Assembly (NCBI RefSeq): GCF_963678635.1 | Contig: NC_087066.1 | Location: 31,563,301-31,627,300, forward strand | From: Symsagittifera roscoffensis | Lineage: Eukaryota; Xenacoelomorpha; Acoela; Convolutidae | DNA length: 64,000 nt | Reading direction: 5' to 3' | Shown here: piece by piece, positions 41,438 to 52,644 of the stretch | Numbering within the stretch: position 1 is the first letter of the stretch | Layout of the letters: each line of letters starts with the position of its first letter | Notes under the pieces: model-generated | Told to the model about the DNA's origin: nothing | Databases searched by the model: none | What the model saw: the letters and a program-made list of their open reading frames with translations, nothing else | Made by a program: the position numbers and the translations under genes

Positions 41438-44220
41438 AAACATAGCTTGGCAAAAGAGCCGACATAAAAGAAAAATGAGACTGGAGTCAAAAACAAATTC
41501 GACCCAATTTTGCAACAATAAAACGAAAGCGTTAAAATTCTTCAACTATCGATCGAATCAGCACCACACGGGCGTTTGTGTAATATATCGTTCGAAAATT
41601 TACGGCGTTTACTTGTGGTATCTTGAATTTCTAAAAAAAAAAACACCGCAAGTCCTATAATTCTTTCCCCTTTTTAATGTTAGGTACAATAACTACAGCG
41701 TCATTGCAAACTAGCGAATAGAAAATGAGACTGAAATAATTTGAAAATATATATTTTGGGAAAAAGGAAAAAAATCAGAAAAGTTGTCAAGAAACACAAC
41801 GAAAAGCATTAATAAAGTCTTTAATTTTTTAACGTGAAGCCATTAAGCCGATGATGCATTCATGGAGCCAAAAAGGCCACTGTGGGCCGCTCATTGAGCC
41901 GAAAACGAAAACAATGTCAAAAGGAACTAATGAAATAGAAAACTTTTGAGCAAGTCAGTTTCAAAACTTTGAACTTCTGCAAAACTAGATACCTAATTTT
42001 TTTAATCAACCTTTTTGCCCTTGAAGTGATACAAATCAAGGAAATTAAGTCGATTAAACATATGCCGAAAATATTTAACAAACTTTTATGCCGAACAAAC
42101 TTTTAAGCAAAACAAAAACAACAACAAAAAAGAAAATATACAAATTCAGGGCTTTTAATCTTATAAATTGCAGGAATACTTCACAAACAATAGCATTTAC
42201 GACAAAAACTGTTGGCCGCAAAAAAAAATCCACAATGTGGCAACTAAGTCGACAGAATATAAGTAGACAAACAAAAGTCAATCCAATTTTTACCGGAAAT
42301 GTTTTAAATAATTTTATACTAAAAAAAAGGTCCGGCCAGGACTCGAACCCTACCTTAGGATACAAAGACAACTGCGTTACCTCTAGGCCAAATGAAAAGC
42401 ACGGGGAGCAGTCTCGAAATTGCTAAGATCACTAACTAAGTAACTCCAATTTCAACTTCAGATGTAAGCAAAGTTGTTAACGTGACAAAAAGTCTAGTTC
42501 CCGATTACAAGGCACTTGCTTTCGCAAGTGTAAATACAGAAAAAGACATCGAAAAAGGAATATTTCATGATAAACATTGTTTTCAAAAAACTAGTCCAAC
42601 TAAGTAAAACTGCAACAACATGCAGTTTGCTGTATTCTAATGAAAAATCTATAAACCTACATCTATTTTCAAACTCTCAAGTAATTCATGTTTTCACTTT
42701 TTTAATTGGAGAGACTTATTTGCTTTCGATTTGGTAAAAATTAGATTAAATCGAATTTTAAAAAAATAATTCCAAAAGTTACGGTACGATAATCAACTGC
42801 CAAAGCAAACGAGACTCAACTACGAAAAAATTGATTAGCACGCTCGCTTATGGTTAACTGACATGAGGAAAAATCAATCCAGTAATTTTCATTCCGGGAT
42901 TTACTATAGTCAGACCGTAAGAGCTATGTGGTTTCTTTAAAAGTATTATCGAGACTTCTTCATGGTAGTGATCATAAGCTTAATAGGCCCTAGATCGAAC
43001 AGCAGTAACAAGTAAAATTTAAATAGCCCAACTTATGTTAATTAAAAATTAATTATTTTATTCTATTTTTTTTATAACAACTCTCGTAGAGCGTGAAGTA
43101 ATTATGACGTAGCGTATTTATCAGCTATTTTGACTAACTTAGAGAAAAATCGAAGGGGTTCAAGGCAAAAGGTTTATAAAACTCTTTTAACCGTGATTCA
43201 GGTTCTGATTCAAATTTTCAACTATTCGGACTCAATGTTAGCAGAGAAAGGATGTTAGCAGACGAGCCCTTTCTAGAATACAAAATCAATAAACTTCCGA
43301 ATCAACCACAGCATAAAAGAGCCGGCAGAAAACAAATGCAGCTGAAGTCGAGAAAAAGGGGCAAAATCCACTCACCTTTGCCAAAAAACGATAGAATTCA
43401 AAATGCTTCAGCTAACGATAAATTCCGGACCACACGGGCTTTCGTATGCTCTATCACTCGAAGTCTTACGGCGTTCATTTGTAGCAAGTACCTTAAATTT
43501 CTGAGAAAATCACCCCAAGCTTAATTCCTTCGCCTTTGCAGAGTTCAGAACAATAGATTACTGTAAAAACTAAAAATATGAAGATACCATGAACATCATT
43601 CAACCATAGTCAATAAACAGCTGGAGAAGTGTCAATTAACACAATAACAACAAAAAGCAATACCTTTTTAGAAACGATCCAAGTTCAAAGAAGAACGTAC
43701 TACGATTAAAGCTTACTTTTTGACAGAAAAGGAAAAAAAGACCGAAGTAGCAACGCCGGAAAACAAACAAGATTATCAAAAATCTGTTGCCTCAATTTGT
43801 CTTGCATAATTCCATTTTCAGATTAGAACTCAATTAGAACAAGGACCAATACCAAAACTCAAGTAGAACAAAGACCAGTATTAAACACGGAGGCGAATCT
43901 GAGCTTCGCACTGCGTGCGATACAAAAACGAAAGAAAAACTGCTGCAAAAGCCCAAAACATCCGGAATAAAATTACTTGCAGCATTAGCAACTTTACAAA
44001 GAGCTTCCGGGAGGCTAAAAAATCACAAAATTAAAAAAAACGTAGTACCTCAACGCCAGATGCACCGAATCATTGATTGAATATGAACTTAAGATTACCA
44101 AGCGGTAATAAAGCCAAAATTACCAGACCATTCTAGCCGAAAAAAAACTCTTTTCTAACTAAAAGAAAAAAGTTCAAGTGCATTTTCCCCAGCAGATCAC
44201 ACACACGCACAAACACTTTT
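41438..44220. other. Repeat-rich non-coding DNA
   Basis: It contains right-end fragments of the GTTCCGAC-type repeat (41570-41690 and 43440-43555) and copies of the GTCTAGTTCCCGATT motif (42490). A tRNA-like head (42329-42393) and the hairpin GGCGAATCTGAGCTTCGC near 43892 are also present. Long plus-strand frames (41337-41660, 42088-42426, 43252-43524) run through these repeats and show no protein family. Confidence 0.45.
42329..42393 (-). repeat. tRNA-like SINE head or tRNA relic
   Basis: On the minus strand the sequence carries an A-box-like TTGGCCTAGAGGTAACGC and a B box GGGTTCGAGTCC, followed by CTGGCCGGACC as expected for a tRNA 3' half. The 5' acceptor strand does not pair with it and no anticodon stem is convincing. 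It is therefore a SINE head or pseudo-tRNA, not a working gene. Confidence 0.5.
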
Positions 44221-45867
44221 TTTGGTCCTCAAACGACACAATACGAGGCCACTAAGTCGATTTAATTTAAACCTATTGAGCCAAAAAAAAATTGAAAAGA
44301 AAAAATGAAATTTTAACAAATCAAGTAGGTGAAATTAAAATTGGAGAAATTTTAACCTACATAAAAAGCAAATTTTGATTATGCCGCATATTTGAACGGC
44401 TAACATGTTTAAAATATGTTTGTTGAAACAGAAAGGCCTATTAGATAAAAGGGTCTAAGAAATGAGTGAGTCGTGTCAACAAAGTCATTTGGGAAAAAAA
44501 GTCTAGTACCCGATTAAAACTCTTGCTAATCGCAAAGGTAATTAGCATTGGTTCAGAAAAAAAACTAAGCAGTAACAAGCTGACAAAACTTGAGCATGCA
44601 TTTTCAGAGCCGCAAAATTTCTACTATCTTTTCAACATACACAGACGCGTAAGTAACTTTTTCGCTCATGAAACGACGCAATATGAGAACACTGCGCCAA
44701 AGTTTTTGAGGCCGAACATTTGAAACAAAACTCAAATTTCACCAATTCGGAGTCGTTTAAATTTTAATCGGCCTAAAAAACTTTGAATAGAACGGGTATT
44801 TCAATTGGACAGTCAAATTATGCCTGTTGCTTCCGTAAAACACAAACTTAGAGAGCTCAGCAGAAAAAGAATCAGTGGTTTTACTGGACAATGTTTAAAT
44901 GGAAAAAATCTATATTCCGATGTGACAACTCTTATTAAAAGCAAGTGTAATAAACTGCTAGTTTTAAGTGTTTCAGGCTAATTCTTTTCGAAAAACAAAT
45001 TTTAACACAAAGACGAAGCCTCATTTCGCAAAAAAGCGAGAAAACGGCAATAAATAACTTTAAAAACGTTCAAATTGAAATAAAGAAAAGGTTAAAAACA
45101 GAAAACGAATTTTTTTTCCAAATTGAACCCCCGACCTGGAGACTACGAGCCTCACTTCTATGCAGCAAAATTGCCACAAAATAAAAATAAAACTATTGCT
45201 ATGTGCCAGAATTCAACCTCCAACCTGAAGAGTATCCACCAAAAACTTCGCATATGTGCCATAGTCTCCTGAAGTTTTACCAAACTAGCCACCAATAAAG
45301 CAGCTTAAGATGCTATTTAATTGCCGATGCTAAGCATTGAAGCCAAAAACGCTTCAAAAAGAACACTTCCGCGTGTTGTGGGCAACTTCTCCAGCGAGCA
45401 ATTATGAGATTACTCAAAACTTTCTATGCGCTTAGCACAGCAGATGGATATTCTTGCTCAATTCAAAATTTGGCACGTAAAGTCTTCGATTTAAGTTTGG
45501 CCTTAAGGCTTAACTTTTTAAAATGTTATGATTGACGCTTTTCCTATCAACTACATCAATTTAAAAAGGACAGCCGGTTGCTCTGCAAGTTACAAATTAT
45601 GCTTTTATCATGCTGATTTGAAAAAAAAACTTATCTGAGGAAAATATTACACCGAGAGAAAGCTGAAAAAATTCAAATAGGTCGAAAAAAAATAGATCTA
45701 TTAAAATGATCAGGGCTAGTTTTGATACCAAAACGTGCCAACAATAAATTATGTTGAATAAGCATCGAAAAAAAAATAATTAAGCGGTAACAAAGCCGGA
45801 AACAAAGACTTATAAAAACTTATTCAGTCCCCTCACCCTCTAACTCACAAAAACTATACTCGCGTGT
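44221..45867. other. Repeat-rich non-coding DNA
   Basis: One diverged unit of the repeat arrayed at 45868 lies at about 44230-44300. A GTCTAGTACCCGATT motif is at 44499. tRNA-like segments lie near 45121 and 45205. No gene is recognised. Confidence 0.45.
45121..45178 (-). repeat. Degenerate tRNA-like segment
   Basis: On the minus strand GTGGCAATTTTGCTGCATAG, then GGCTCGTAGTCTCCAGGTCG and GGGGTTCAATT, resemble the D-arm, anticodon region and B box of a tRNA. A more degenerate repeat of it lies at 45205-45270. It probably belongs to a SINE. Confidence 0.35.
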
Positions 45868-46285
45868 CAAATGAAACATTATGAGGCCACTAAGCCGATA
45901 TATTATAGGCCGAAACCTATTCAGCCGAAAATAAAGAAATAAAAAACACAAAAACAAAAAAAAGAAATTCAAAAAATTTACGACTAATAAAAAATTATTC
46001 AGTCACCCTCAAACTCAACACACATGCACATAAAAAAATTGACCCGCCGAACGACTCAATATGAGGCCAATTAGCCGATATAATACAGGTCGAAACCTAT
46101 TAAGCCGAAAAAAAAGAAACTAAGCCGAAATAAAAATTAAAGAAAAATTAGTACTGAAAAGTTATTCTCCCCCTCACGCTCAAGGCACATACAATCAAAA
46201 GAATTCACCCATCGAATGATATAGCACAATATAAGGCCACTAAGTCGATATAAAATCGTTCGGAACATATCAAGCCGAAAACAAA
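45868..46285. repeat. Tandem array of about 160-180 bp units (GAGGCCACTAAGCCGATAT)
   Basis: The block GAGGCCACTAAGCCGATAT, then GGCCGAAACCTATT and AGCCGAAAA, begins at about 45868, 46048 and 46208. The units are separated by A-rich sequence and a C-rich CTCACGCTCAA-like segment. An isolated unit occurs at about 44230. The function is unknown. Confidence 0.65.
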
Positions 46286-47184
46286 TGAAAACTTTATAAA
46301 TCGAGTAAGTAAAATTACAACCACATAAAAAGAAAATTTCGAATAGGAGAGATATTCAAAATACTAACCGCTCCAAAAAACATCTGTAGTGGTGGATTTG
46401 TTGCTAACATAGGCTTCCAGGAAATGAGAAAAGATTTTAGAAAGTCCAGTGAAGAAAGTTATTTACGGGTAAAAAAAGTCAAGTACCCGATTGCAATACC
46501 CTTGCTTATCGTCAAAGGTAAAAAAAATCCATTTTTCATATCTATTTGCAGTCCAAAATTCAAGTTTTTCTCGAAAAATGCGATTAAGATAGGCGATTGG
46601 TTTGAAATGTAATAATAGCTAAGCTAAAAAATGTTAAAAATGTAAAAAAAAAATTAAATTTGTTGGAGGTCAGCTTCTTTTCAATTCGTTTATTTGTCTG
46701 AAAAAAATACACTGACAGACATTGTTTGTGATTTAAATTACGACAAAAAAGTCGTAAATTTTGTACAACACGTCTTTTTAATGCTTTATGGACAAAAACT
46801 AAATCAGTGAGCGATGGTTTTATTTCGCTGCAAAATCAAAATTAACTTTTGAATTTAATAGTCATTCATGTTTTTAGCTCCACTTGTTTTGCTATTGAAG
46901 AACGCAAAGACGAGCGAAACATTTTACGGGCTAAATACACTTAAAACCAGCTTCAGCTGGTGTACCGTAACAACAAAATAGCATTGTATTCAGAAACAGA
47001 ATCTATTTAAAATATGGAGCTTTGCAAGTTTATTCAAATCTAATTTGGACTTCGCAATCTGTATAAAATACATCCAACTATATACAAAACACAAGGAATG
47101 GGAAATATTTCAAATTAATTTTTAAATTTTTTCAAAATTTTCAAATCTTATATTAATTTGAATGTTTGTTAATGCATACTGAGC
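46286..47184. other. Non-coding DNA downstream of the zinc-finger gene
   Basis: A GTACCCGATTGCAATACCC motif at 46485 belongs to the small dispersed repeat also seen at 19078 and 44499. The rest is A+T-rich and probably includes the 3' untranslated region of the minus-strand gene ending at 47185. Confidence 0.45.
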
Positions 47185-47630
47185 TCACGTACAATGAAAA
47201 TGAGCAGCGAACTCATACTTATCACTAAGTTCAGTTCCGCATAAGTTACAGCTGAATGGATTCTTGAACCCGTGTGACCCTCTATGAACTGTAAATAGAA
47301 CTTTGTCTCTGAAGGTTATGTCGCAATGAACACAGGTATACTCTTGTATTGCTTTATCGTCGCTACTTTTTGTCGTATTGTATGTAGAATTCACCGTGCT
47401 TTCCAACTTTTCGCCAGCCGTTTCTGGGCCTTTAGCATCTGCATTTGAAGCACCAATTATTGCATTCATAATTGTAGAGTTGCTGTTGCCATTGTCTGAA
47501 CTTTTAGTAACAACTTTTTGTGTTCTTTTCGAGTCACTGCTTTCCGACAACAGAGAATTCGTTTGAGCCTTCGTAGAAATTTCTGAGCTCATTTCTGTGC
47601 CTCGAATGAGCTCATTTGTTGACATTTTAG
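47185..47630 (-). CDS. Ikaros-type factor, exon 2 (C-terminal finger pair)
   Basis: The exon reads KMSTNELIRGTEMSSEISTK after the splice, then a Ser/Thr/Asn-rich linker. The two dimerisation fingers follow (CVHCDITF with the histidines in TVHRGSH, then CNLCGTEL with AAHFHC). It stops with TGA at 47185. The ATG at 47721 preceding the acceptor is intronic and should not be used as a start. Confidence 0.85.
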
Positions 47631-49019
47631 CTAAAACCAAAAGTGTATATGAACTCGAAGAGATGGAGAAAATGCGTTTTGGAAATTGTTTCAACTTTTG
47701 AAAAAATATCATGTTATACATAGTTCTTCGAATTTTAAGGATATTTTAAGATTGAAACCAAACTTTACAAAGCTGGATCATTAGCTGACTTTTCTATGCC
47801 GCTATTTCAGAAAAGCTGTTTTAGGGCAATTTGGAAATTGTCGACAGCAAAATCTCATTTTTTGTTCACACGCTCCTCATGTAGATTTTAAAATGCCACC
47901 AAAATTAGTATGGGAAAATGTTAACTCCTTTCGGCCAAAAATGTTGTCGAAAAATAGTACCAACAAGGGGTGGTTGCTATTTATGAGGGTGTCAAATTTT
48001 CGAAATCCATGTTGACCTGTGGTAGCTCCCTCCGTTTGCGTTTCCACGTTACATGTTACGGAGTCGATGCACATTTCAGTTTCTGTTGCAGCTCCAAGCA
48101 CAGAAGGTTGCATATCCATTTTCACGTCCGATTCCTCCATCATTGTTGTTTTTGAACTGGGCGCGCTGCATATTCTTGAAGTAAGTGAGCTGTTGAAAAC
48201 GGAAGGGGATATATCTTGAACCAATGGGAGACTCCTGCTTTTACCTTTGGAGAAAAACCACGAAGAAGCATTAGTACGAACTTCAGACTCAAGTAGAGCA
48301 GCTTCTTTTAGAGCATCGTGTAGACTACTAACTTTCTTCGATTCCACATTTTCAGTACCAGAACATTTTATCGGTGACACAGAAATTCCACTGAAGTGAA
48401 GTCCGAGATGATCCAGATATTGCGAATTCCCTTCAAAAGCCTCATTACATATTTGGCATTTCCGCTCGTAGTGACTTAATTCATTAAGATGGGCCTGCAA
48501 TAATTGCCGTGAAGCAGCGGAAAAATGACAGCGTTGACACATAAACGACTGTGGCTGAATCAAATTAGTGTGTTTTCTCTTGACGTGAATGCTCAAGTTC
48601 GAAAACTTATCAGCGGTGAACTTACAATGCGGACATACTAGCTTCGCAGTTTTAGGTAAAACTAACTGTGAATTACTAAGTTGAGCGTTCAACGTTAAAT
48701 TGGTAGAATGCAAACGAAACTTTTTGCTTCGAGAGCCAATGTTGTGTTTTCTTCTTACCCGCCCTGATCTGACTTGCTTTTTTAAGGCTATATCCACGAC
48801 AAAATCATTATCCTGTTGGTGTTTTTTCACATGCGCACTGTAGACTCTAAAACTTGACGTTGAAAACTTTTTGCAAATGTCACAATTAAGTGTGACTGCA
48901 GCAATCTTCGCTTCTAAATTTTGCTCTTCAGCGTTTGCCTCAATGCCCACTTCAGCCTGTATGACATCCATTTCTTGATACGAACCAGACGCTGTTGAAT
49001 TAGTGTTGCTTAGTGACAT
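47185..49019 (-). CDS. Ikaros/Hunchback-type C2H2 zinc-finger transcription factor, two exons
   Basis: Exons 48017-49019 and 47185-47630 join in phase 1 (donor ACAG|GTCAAC, acceptor TTGGTTTTAG) into 482 residues. Four N-terminal C2H2 fingers are visible: CDICKKF at residues 46-67, CPHCKFTA at 129-150, CQRCHFSA at 161-183 and CQICNEAF at 188-208. After a long Ser/Thr/Asn-rich linker a C-terminal pair begins at about residue 434 (YTCVHCDITFRDKVLF) and ends near 481 (YEFAAHFHC). The terminal pair, with GFKNPFSCNLCG, is the dimerisation module of Ikaros, Hunchback and TRPS1, closer here to Ikaros. DNA binding and nuclear location are inferred. The final finger lacks the normal second His spacing. 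A TTTAAATTTCAG just before the ATG suggests a 5' untranslated intron. Confidence 0.85.
48017..49019 (-). CDS. Ikaros-type factor, exon 1 (four N-terminal fingers)
   Basis: Start at ATG 49019 (MSLSNTNSTASGSYQEMDV). This exon carries the first four fingers and a Ser-rich linker, ending CNVETQTEGATT. The open frame continues 140 bases beyond the proposed donor, but only this donor has the phase required by exon 2. The spacing between finger 1 and finger 2 (about 60 residues) is unusually long and basic (RSGRVRRKHNIGSRSKKF). Confidence 0.85.
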
Positions 49020-49599
49020 TCTGAAATTTAAACAATGAGCGGTGAATTTGAAATATGGTTTGCGCTGTTAGCATTTAACCTCAATTTTAAAGCGTACATT
49101 TGAAACACAGAGGCGCAGCAACAACTGAAGGATGAAACGCACTATGACCCTCAATAATTTTTAAAAAAAAAACTTAATTACAAAAGAGGCCCTTCCGTTT
49201 AGTTAAGATAAGTGCACAAGCTGGATACGGCCATACCAGCGTTATAAAAATGGAAATATATCCGCAAAAAATATCATCTTATCAATGAAGTCATAAATCA
49301 GCATTAAATGCATCGTTGTAATGTTAATTTATCTAAACCGTCCTTACTCTACAATAGCGCTAATGGAGATGTCGATAAATTAAACTTTGCGCAGCGAACT
49401 GCACCCCCTTATACTAAGTATAGAGCTCCTCAGGCGCGCGAAGCTTATTGTAGTTTATCGACTCTGGGTAGCTTTCTTGTTTTTTTTTCAATTAGTTTTT
49501 CGGCTAATCGCTGGATCGTCCGCGAGGCTGTTGCAGCAGCGCCACCGGTGCATCCGAAAATTAGCGGCAGAATCTACTCTGCTCTACGTTTAAAATTCT
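49020..49599. other. Upstream flank of the zinc-finger gene
   Basis: A possible acceptor immediately precedes the ATG. A plus-strand frame (49308-49652) is open but has no family. Near 49430 and 49520-49560 the sequence is locally G+C-richer, without a recognisable element. Confidence 0.35.
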
Positions 49600-50140
49600 T
49601 TGCTGATATTTGGAATTCATCAGCGTTTCGTGGTATTTGTATGCGTTTTTAAGCACTTTTTGCGATGTTTTGGCATGGGGGCTGAAAATTTTCACATCAA
49701 AGAAAGCGCGACAAAATCGTGAATCCCAGAGTCGATTTGCTTTAATGTCAAGTCAAATCTCATCTTCAGTTGTAGTTCAATTGTTGACAAAGCTTTCGCC
49801 TTGCGACGGCTGAAGTTTCGGCTCAATCTTGACGTCATGGCAAACCTCAATGATGAGGTTGGCGAATGTATGTCTAATTTCATTGTGTCTTCTGTGCGTG
49901 TAACCCTCCTATGCACAGTGTATGGCATCTGTCAGGTTAAAATTAGCCCACATGCACACGTTAGTGCGGTTTTGGTCGGTTCCCAACCCTATCTTAAGTA
50001 AATACCATCTTTGAATTCCGATTTATTCAGGTTGGAGTTGTATCTGTCAGTGGTAAAGCATTGAGCCAGTTAGAAGCTCCCTTTTCAGAGGCCAGGTCGA
50101 TTGCGTATTTATCTGTTTCATTTGAGGAAATAATGAGGTT
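49600..50140 (-). pseudogene. C-terminal tail relic of an RT-encoding transposon
   Basis: On the minus strand, with stops and frame changes, ordered pieces of a conserved transposon protein tail are visible. They are SNWLNALPL near 50055, LNKSEFKDGIYLR with CACG near 49950-50030, HRRHNEIRHTFANLIIEVCH near 49850-49905, and RAFFDVKIFSPHAK near 49690. This tail, with a zinc-binding C-x-C and a nuclease-like FFDV segment, follows reverse transcriptase in multicopy animal elements. The element class is from memory and uncertain. Confidence 0.6.
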
Positions 50141-50449
50141 TGTTTTCTTTCGGTTTGTTTTACCAGTTTTCAATTTTTTGATTTTTGTAGAAAAAAGTTT
50201 CCCTCAATAATTAGTAAACATAGCTTCGAAGGATGTGACACTTATTTGAAGAGGAAACTGAAAGCTTTAAATAATTATTAATTTTAAAGAGGTCCTAAAT
50301 CATTGGACTTTGGAAATTTAAAAATTGACGTATAATGATAAGTCCTAATCTTATAGTCATATAATCCGACTATCGTATAACTTTTAAACGCATATTTTGG
50401 CTTCGGTATAAAAAAATGTTTAATGGTATACGGAGGGCCTCCAATGTTA

Positions 50450-51640
50450 ATAACTTCTCAACGTCACTGTTTTTGTCAATTAACCGCACTACAAATGCCT
50501 TAGATTGTCCTTAGGTTTTTGATGTTCCGTTTATGATTCTTTCCAATGTAGTATTAACAATTTTTGTTAAATTGGTTCTGAGTTCTGAATTCTCTTCCAA
50601 ATTTCTTTGTTACTTTTAATGATTCGCCAAAATTGTTCCAGTTAGGTGAACAGCGAAACAACCTATGTAATGTTCCTTTCACAATTTTTTGCTGGAAGGG
50701 TTCGCAGCTATGAAAATTCAGTTTTTCATAATGGTTTCATTATCAGGTGGTTTTCGATACCATTTGCATGTGATCTCCTTTTGATTTACTACAATATTCA
50801 TGTCCAAAAAAGCAAGTTCACCTTTCTTGTAGCTTTTTGATAGTAATTTTAAGTTCTTATGCAACGAGTTCACTCTATCAAGCACGTGTTTGGGTGTCCT
50901 TTTACAGTACATATTATGTCTACGTATCTTTCGAACAGTTTTCTTTCTTTACTACAAGTTCAAATGTCTGGTAAATTAAAACAGAATTCAAGGTACCAGA
51001 ATATAATGCCCATTTTTAGATATTCGTCGTTACAGATTTTTGACACTAAGCATGAAACCAATTTTCACATTTTTCACATTCAACACCTTTACTGTTCCAG
51101 ATGAACTTTTTACTGTAATTTAGTTATTTTTTAGATTTTTTTTATTTGCTTCATGCCATCGTTTTCTGCTTTCATTACTCCTCCGAACGATTGCATATAA
51201 ATATTAGCCAATTCTACTGCCAGGGATGCGCCCAGAGCTAACCCATTTCTCTGACATTATCAATTTCCCTTTCTTTTGAAACGAATCTTTGTCACGGCTA
51301 ACTTAAGCAGCATTTAAGAATTGAACGCTCAATATCTGGTGCGATAATTTTGTCTTTCCATAATCCAAAATCTATTGCCTTTATCATAGAGTACAGTAAA
51401 AAGATAATTTTCTTTCAAATATTTTAACACCTGAAAAAGCACAAACAATTAGTTTTTCCATGATGTTCCTTGCGTAACACTTTGCCGAGGCTTCACTTTC
51501 GCATAGTTTTCCCCCTCTATTCTCACGCAGGTTTCCTACCATATTGTCAATATCGGTCTGAAAATGAAATTTATTAAACTTATCCTTAATAGGATCTTTT
51601 GGACCACACGAAAGAAACTGTTCTGCAAAAACTGGCAATT
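50450..51640 (-). pseudogene. Penelope-like element (PLE) RT relic, minus strand
   Basis: Reading the minus strand from 51640 downward, PLE motifs occur in order. The N-terminal FLSCGPKDPIKDKFNKFHF lies at about 51600, followed by DIDNMVGNLREN. An RT catalytic region RKLFERYVDIICTVKG lies at about 50920, with one residue of the YVDD motif lost. The distal motifs LAFLDMNIVV and CKWYRKPPDNE lie at about 50760-50820. Stops and shifts break the frame throughout, so it is non-functional. PLEs combine RT with a GIY-YIG endonuclease; the endonuclease part is not recognisable in this copy. Confidence 0.75.
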
Positions 51641-52433
51641 TAATATCATCTAATGTTTTACATCGAAGTCAGTCTTTCGTAGAGGTTTTTCCTAAAGTTT
51701 GACAAATTTTAGCAATTTGACAATCGTTTCGTTTTTGTTTGTTACTGTGATTGTTTGAGTTTATGAGGTAAACTACCGATGGCAGCCACTTTTAATCAAT
51801 TTTTTTAATGATAAAGCGATATCTGCTTTCACCAACATTTATAGTAGCTGAACAAAAATTCCTTTCGTTTTCTCACCTCATCTTTCAGTAGCTTTTATGA
51901 AAATTTAGCACAGCTTTCTCAGAGAAAATACAAATTTTTGGAACACGGAGCTTGAGAAAATCAACAATAATCGTATAACTTGAGATCAAAATCCTTACTC
52001 AGTTATAGCAACCGCTCAATAATATTCAAAATTTTTTGATGCTCGATTAAAATTTTGGTCAGAAAACTCCTTTTAATTTCAGCAAAGTTTTTATGTTGGA
52101 GTTGGGCAGCCCCTCATATCGATATTGTTGAGGTACTCAATTAAAAAAAATCCGACAGAAAAGTGGCCAATTATCGGTTTCGAATACTCGTTATTTAGTC
52201 AGCTACTCGTTACTGGAGTGCTCTTTTTTCCTGCAACAAAAGTGTTACTCTCGAAGAGCAAACAAAATCATCCACAACAGCTGATGGAAAACTTGAAGCT
52301 ACGCTAGAGTGCACAATTGGAGCTAAAATATCTGCAATTGGTAGTAGCACACAAAGAAAGACTGGCAAGACTGAATGGCAATACCAGGGGCAACCAAAAC
52401 AGACCAGTGCAGACAAGGAGTAAGGCAAAAGCA
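51465..52433. repeat. PLE-associated direct repeat, copy 1 (0.97 kb)
   Basis: It starts GTTCCTTGCGTAACACTTTG. It is repeated with few differences from 52645, including the minus-strand PLE N-terminal segment (FLSCGPK) and the left arm of the palindrome. The copy ends at GGAGTAAGGCAAAAGCA. Confidence 0.85.
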
Positions 52434-52644
52434 CTGGTCTGTTTTGGTTGCCCCTGGTATTGCCATTCAGTCTTGCCAGTCTTTCTTTGTGTGCCACTAC
52501 CAATTGCAGATATTTTAGCTCCAATCGTGCACTCTAGCGCAGCTTCAAGTTTTCCATCAGCTGTTGTGGATGGCTTTGTTTGCTCTTTGAGAGTAACACT
52601 TTGGTTGCAGGAAGAAAGAGCACACCAGTAACGAGTAGCTGACT
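52197..52644. repeat. Palindrome: two 214-bp arms around a 20-bp spacer
   Basis: Bases 52197-52410 and 52431-52644 are reverse complements of equal length (214 each), with about nine mismatches by eye. The spacer is 52411-52430. The left arm recurs in direct orientation at about 53400-53610 without its partner. Inverted partial copies are typical of Penelope-like insertions, and this palindrome sits exactly at the boundary between two direct copies. It could form a very stable hairpin. Confidence 0.92.

Noticed and set aside
42329-42393. Functional tRNA gene
   Set aside because: A and B boxes are present but the acceptor stem does not pair and the anticodon arm is not convincing, so a SINE head or pseudo-tRNA fits better.
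47877-48016. C-terminal extension of the zinc-finger exon read straight through to 47877
   Set aside because: It reads past a phase-compatible donor into a non-conserved tail. Joining to the downstream finger pair preserves the frame and completes the family architecture.
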